NCBI RefSeq assembly: GCF_004799685.1
Contig: NZ_CP031311.1
Span: 1,736,001 to 1,800,000, forward strand
Source of the DNA: Halobellus limi
GTDB taxonomy: Archaea; Halobacteriota; Halobacteria; Halobacteriales; Haloferacaceae
Direction of reading: 5' to 3'
DNA length: 64,000 nucleotides
The position numbers were made by a program, and so were the translations under genes. Below are positions 62,419 to 64,000 of this stretch, in pieces. The notes beneath the pieces were generated by a model. That model saw only the letters and a program-made list of their open reading frames with translations, had not been told where the DNA came from and did no database searches. Numbering within the stretch: position 1 is the first letter of the stretch; each line of letters starts with the position of its first letter.

Positions 62419-62883
62419 TCAGTCGGGGTCGAACGCGCCGAACGGTTTCGTCTCGTGACTCCGGACGAGCACCTCGTCGGCGACGGTCAGGCCCATCTCC
62501 AAGAGTTCCTGTGCGACGGGCGTGATGTCGTCGTCCGTGTGCCCGACGACGGTGACGAGGAGGTTGCGCTCGCCCGTGACTAGCTCCTGGACCGAGACCA
62601 CGCCGTCGATCTCCAAGATGTCCTCGACGAGTTCGCCGCGTTCGGGGATCGAGGCGGTACAGAAGAGCAGCATCCGGAGCGGGTACCCGGAGGCCTGGTA
62701 ATCGACCTCGGCGCTGTACCCCTTGATGATCCCGTCGTCTTCGAGGCGGCGAATTCGCTTACGGACGGTGCTGTCGGAGGTCCCAGCACGTTCGGCGATG
62801 TCGCCCGACGACACGTTTCGCGCGTCCTCCTGGAGCGCGTGGAGTATCGCCTTGTCGACGCCGTCTATCTCCCGGTCGGACAT
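62419..62883 (-). CDS. Lrp/AsnC family transcriptional regulator
   Basis: A 154-residue regulator with an N-terminal winged helix-turn-helix (VDKAILHALQEDARNVSSGD, then TSDSTVRKRIRRLEDDGII) and a C-terminal RAM effector domain (MLLFCTASIPERGELVEDIL, VSVQELVTGERNLLVTVVG). Members bind amino acids or other small ligands and form multimers on clustered sites. It is transcribed in the same direction as dabBA, whose promoter region has a palindrome cluster, so control of dabBA is plausible but unproven. Confidence 0.9.
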   Translation of the reverse strand: MSDREIDGVDKAILHALQEDARNVSSGDIAERAGTSDSTVRKRIRRLEDDGIIKGYSAEVDYQASGYPLRMLLFCTASIPERGELVEDILEIDGVVSVQELVTGERNLLVTVVGHTDDDITPVAQELLEMGLTVADEVLVRSHETKPFGAFDPD

Positions 62884-62990
62884 AGCGGGGCGTTCACGCG
62901 GCGCAGACTAAGGTACTTCGGCTCGGTCGGTGTGACGAGGGGTATCGCGACCGCCGGCCCCGGAGCGGTTCGCGTTCGCGGCCGACCGGA

Positions 62991-63650
62991 TCACGCCTCT
63001 CGGGCGTCTTCGATCTCCCGTCTGAACTCCCGCGCCGTCTCGGTGATCGTCTCGAACTCGCCCGCGGCGATCGCCTCCTCGTCCATGATCGCGCTGCCCG
63101 CGCCGACGACGACCGCGCCCGCTTCGACGTAGTCGGCGACGTTGTCGAGGTCGATCCCGCCGGTCGGCATCAGCGGAATCTGCGGGAGCGGCCCCGCGAT
63201 GCTCGACAGGTGCGAGGGCCCCATCGACGAGGCGGGGAATATCTTCACCAGATCCGCGCCCGCCTCGTAGGCGCTGATCGCCTCCGTCGGGGTGAGCGCG
63301 CCGGGGGCGACGAGCGTCCCGTAGCGGTTGCACGTCTCGACGACGCCCTCGTCGACGGTCGGGCCGACGACGAACTCGGCGCCGCTCGCGATCGCCGACC
63401 GGGCCGTCTCCCCGTCGAGGACGGTGCCCGCGCCGACGATCGCTTCCTCCTCGGTGAACGACGCCGACACCTCCTCGATCAGGCCCATCGCCTCGGGGTT
63501 GTCGGCGGTGATCTCGAAGGCCGTGACGCCGCCGGCCGCGAGCGCGTCCGCCACCTCGATGATCGTGTCCGCGTCGGCGCCGCGCATCACCGCGACGACG
63601 CCGCTGTCCACCAGCCGCTGCATGTCCTCGCTCGCGTCGAGTGTGACCAT
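62991..63650 (-). CDS. KDPG/KHG aldolase (2-dehydro-3-deoxyphosphogluconate or hydroxy-oxoglutarate aldolase)
   Basis: A 219-residue class I aldolase with a TIM-barrel fold. The catalytic residues are Arg23 (VAVMRGAD), Glu46 (GVTAFEIT) and Schiff-base Lys136 (DLVKIFPAS). In haloarchaea this type acts in the semi-phosphorylative Entner-Doudoroff route, cleaving KDPG to pyruvate and glyceraldehyde 3-phosphate; activity on hydroxy-oxoglutarate is also possible. The ATG at 63650 is in line with the family start. Confidence 0.92.
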   Translation of the reverse strand: MVTLDASEDMQRLVDSGVVAVMRGADADTIIEVADALAAGGVTAFEITADNPEAMGLIEEVSASFTEEEAIVGAGTVLDGETARSAIASGAEFVVGPTVDEGVVETCNRYGTLVAPGALTPTEAISAYEAGADLVKIFPASSMGPSHLSSIAGPLPQIPLMPTGGIDLDNVADYVEAGAVVVGAGSAIMDEEAIAAGEFETITETAREFRREIEDAREA

Positions 63651-63691
63651 CTCCCCTCAGTGTGTGAACTGCGTCGAGATAAATCCGACCG

Positions 63692-64000
63692 TCAGTCCGT
63701 CCGCGGGACGGCGAGCGCGCCGGCGACGAAGAACGCCACGGCGAGGACGGCCACCACGAGGAGGTTCGGGAGGGCGGCCGTCGCCGCGTCGGCGTAGGTC
63801 ACCGCGCGGATTCCGCGGGCGACGTAGGTCAGCGGCGAGAGTCCGAGCGCGGGGCGGAACCAGACGGGCAGCAGGTCGGGCGTGACGAACGTCTCCGAGA
63901 GGAACAGCAGGGGAAGCGCGATGGCGTTCGAGGCCGCGATGACGCCGTCCTGGGAGTCCGCGACGCGTCCGATGACCGCGCCGAGCCCGCAGAACAGCAC
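63692..64000 (-). CDS. ABC-2 type transporter permease, C-terminal fragment
   Basis: The last 102 codons of a gene that continues beyond the window. The visible part includes ALPLLFLSETFVTPDLLP and LGLSPLTYVARGIRAVTY, the signature of ABC-2 (DrrB/NodJ-like) exporter permeases, and a final hydrophobic helix. The substrate and the partner ATPase cannot be seen. It begins its reading on the minus strand from the right edge and stops at 63692. Confidence 0.82.
   Translation of the reverse strand: MLFCGLGAVIGRVADSQDGVIAASNAIALPLLFLSETFVTPDLLPVWFRPALGLSPLTYVARGIRAVTYADAATAALPNLLVVAVLAVAFFVAGALAVPRTD

Overview
The window is a stretch of haloarchaeal chromosome. The evidence is a high G+C content with strong G/C preference at third codon positions, acidic proteins, and many genes that start about 25-30 bases after a TATA box with no leader (several on GTG or TTG). 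The gene content agrees: fused ADP-forming acetyl-CoA synthetase, form III RuBisCO, halocyanin, Agl23, Hel308, ThiD-ThiN fusion, and a Nuo complex without NuoEFG. I cannot name the genus. No rRNA, tRNA, CRISPR array, insertion sequence or prophage was seen.

Layout. 0-12 kb: the end of a MATE exporter, a BCCT osmolyte transporter, a ZIP metal transporter, a YbaK-type deacylase, the acetate-forming ACD gene with a BioD-like/DRTGG partner, a Tat-exported blue copper protein, a CBS-ParB fusion, a DHH phosphoesterase and a NUDIX hydrolase. 12.1-12.5 kb: an unusual array of short perfect hairpins. 12.5-22.9 kb (minus strand): an almost fully overlapping operon nuoABCDHIJ1J2KLMN for respiratory complex I, with nuoC-nuoD fused and nuoJ split. 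23-27 kb: purE, a frameshifted purK and the lipid/glycan-pathway protein Agl23. 27.3-34.1 kb: ribH plus an aminotransferase, a second MATE exporter, and a thiamine salvage operon (tenA, sodium symporter, small membrane partner, thiD-thiN).

34.2-42.1 kb is the most interesting part. An NrpR-type nitrogen regulator gene sits among a frameshifted aldehyde:ferredoxin oxidoreductase, a cyclase-family hydrolase, a sodium symporter with a small partner, a class III aminotransferase and an agmatinase-type ureohydrolase. Three intergenic palindromes match the GGAA/GGTA-N6-TTCC/TACC operators known for methanogen NrpR. This suggests a local nitrogen-scavenging regulon.

42-64 kb: Hel308, RuBisCO and ribose-1,5-bisphosphate isomerase (AMP salvage), thioredoxin, a regulator/membrane protein pair, an aspartoacylase-family hydrolase, glycerol kinase with an uncharacterised membrane protein, a macrodomain protein, an inositol-phosphatase-family enzyme, paired bacterial-PH-domain proteins, an Lrp regulator followed by the DabB-DabA inorganic carbon transporter with a cluster of palindromes at its promoter, KDPG aldolase, and the end of an ABC-2 permease cut by the window edge.

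Two genes (purK and the aldehyde oxidoreductase) each lack one base in a run of five G/C. That looks either like homopolymer sequencing error or like two real inactivating mutations.
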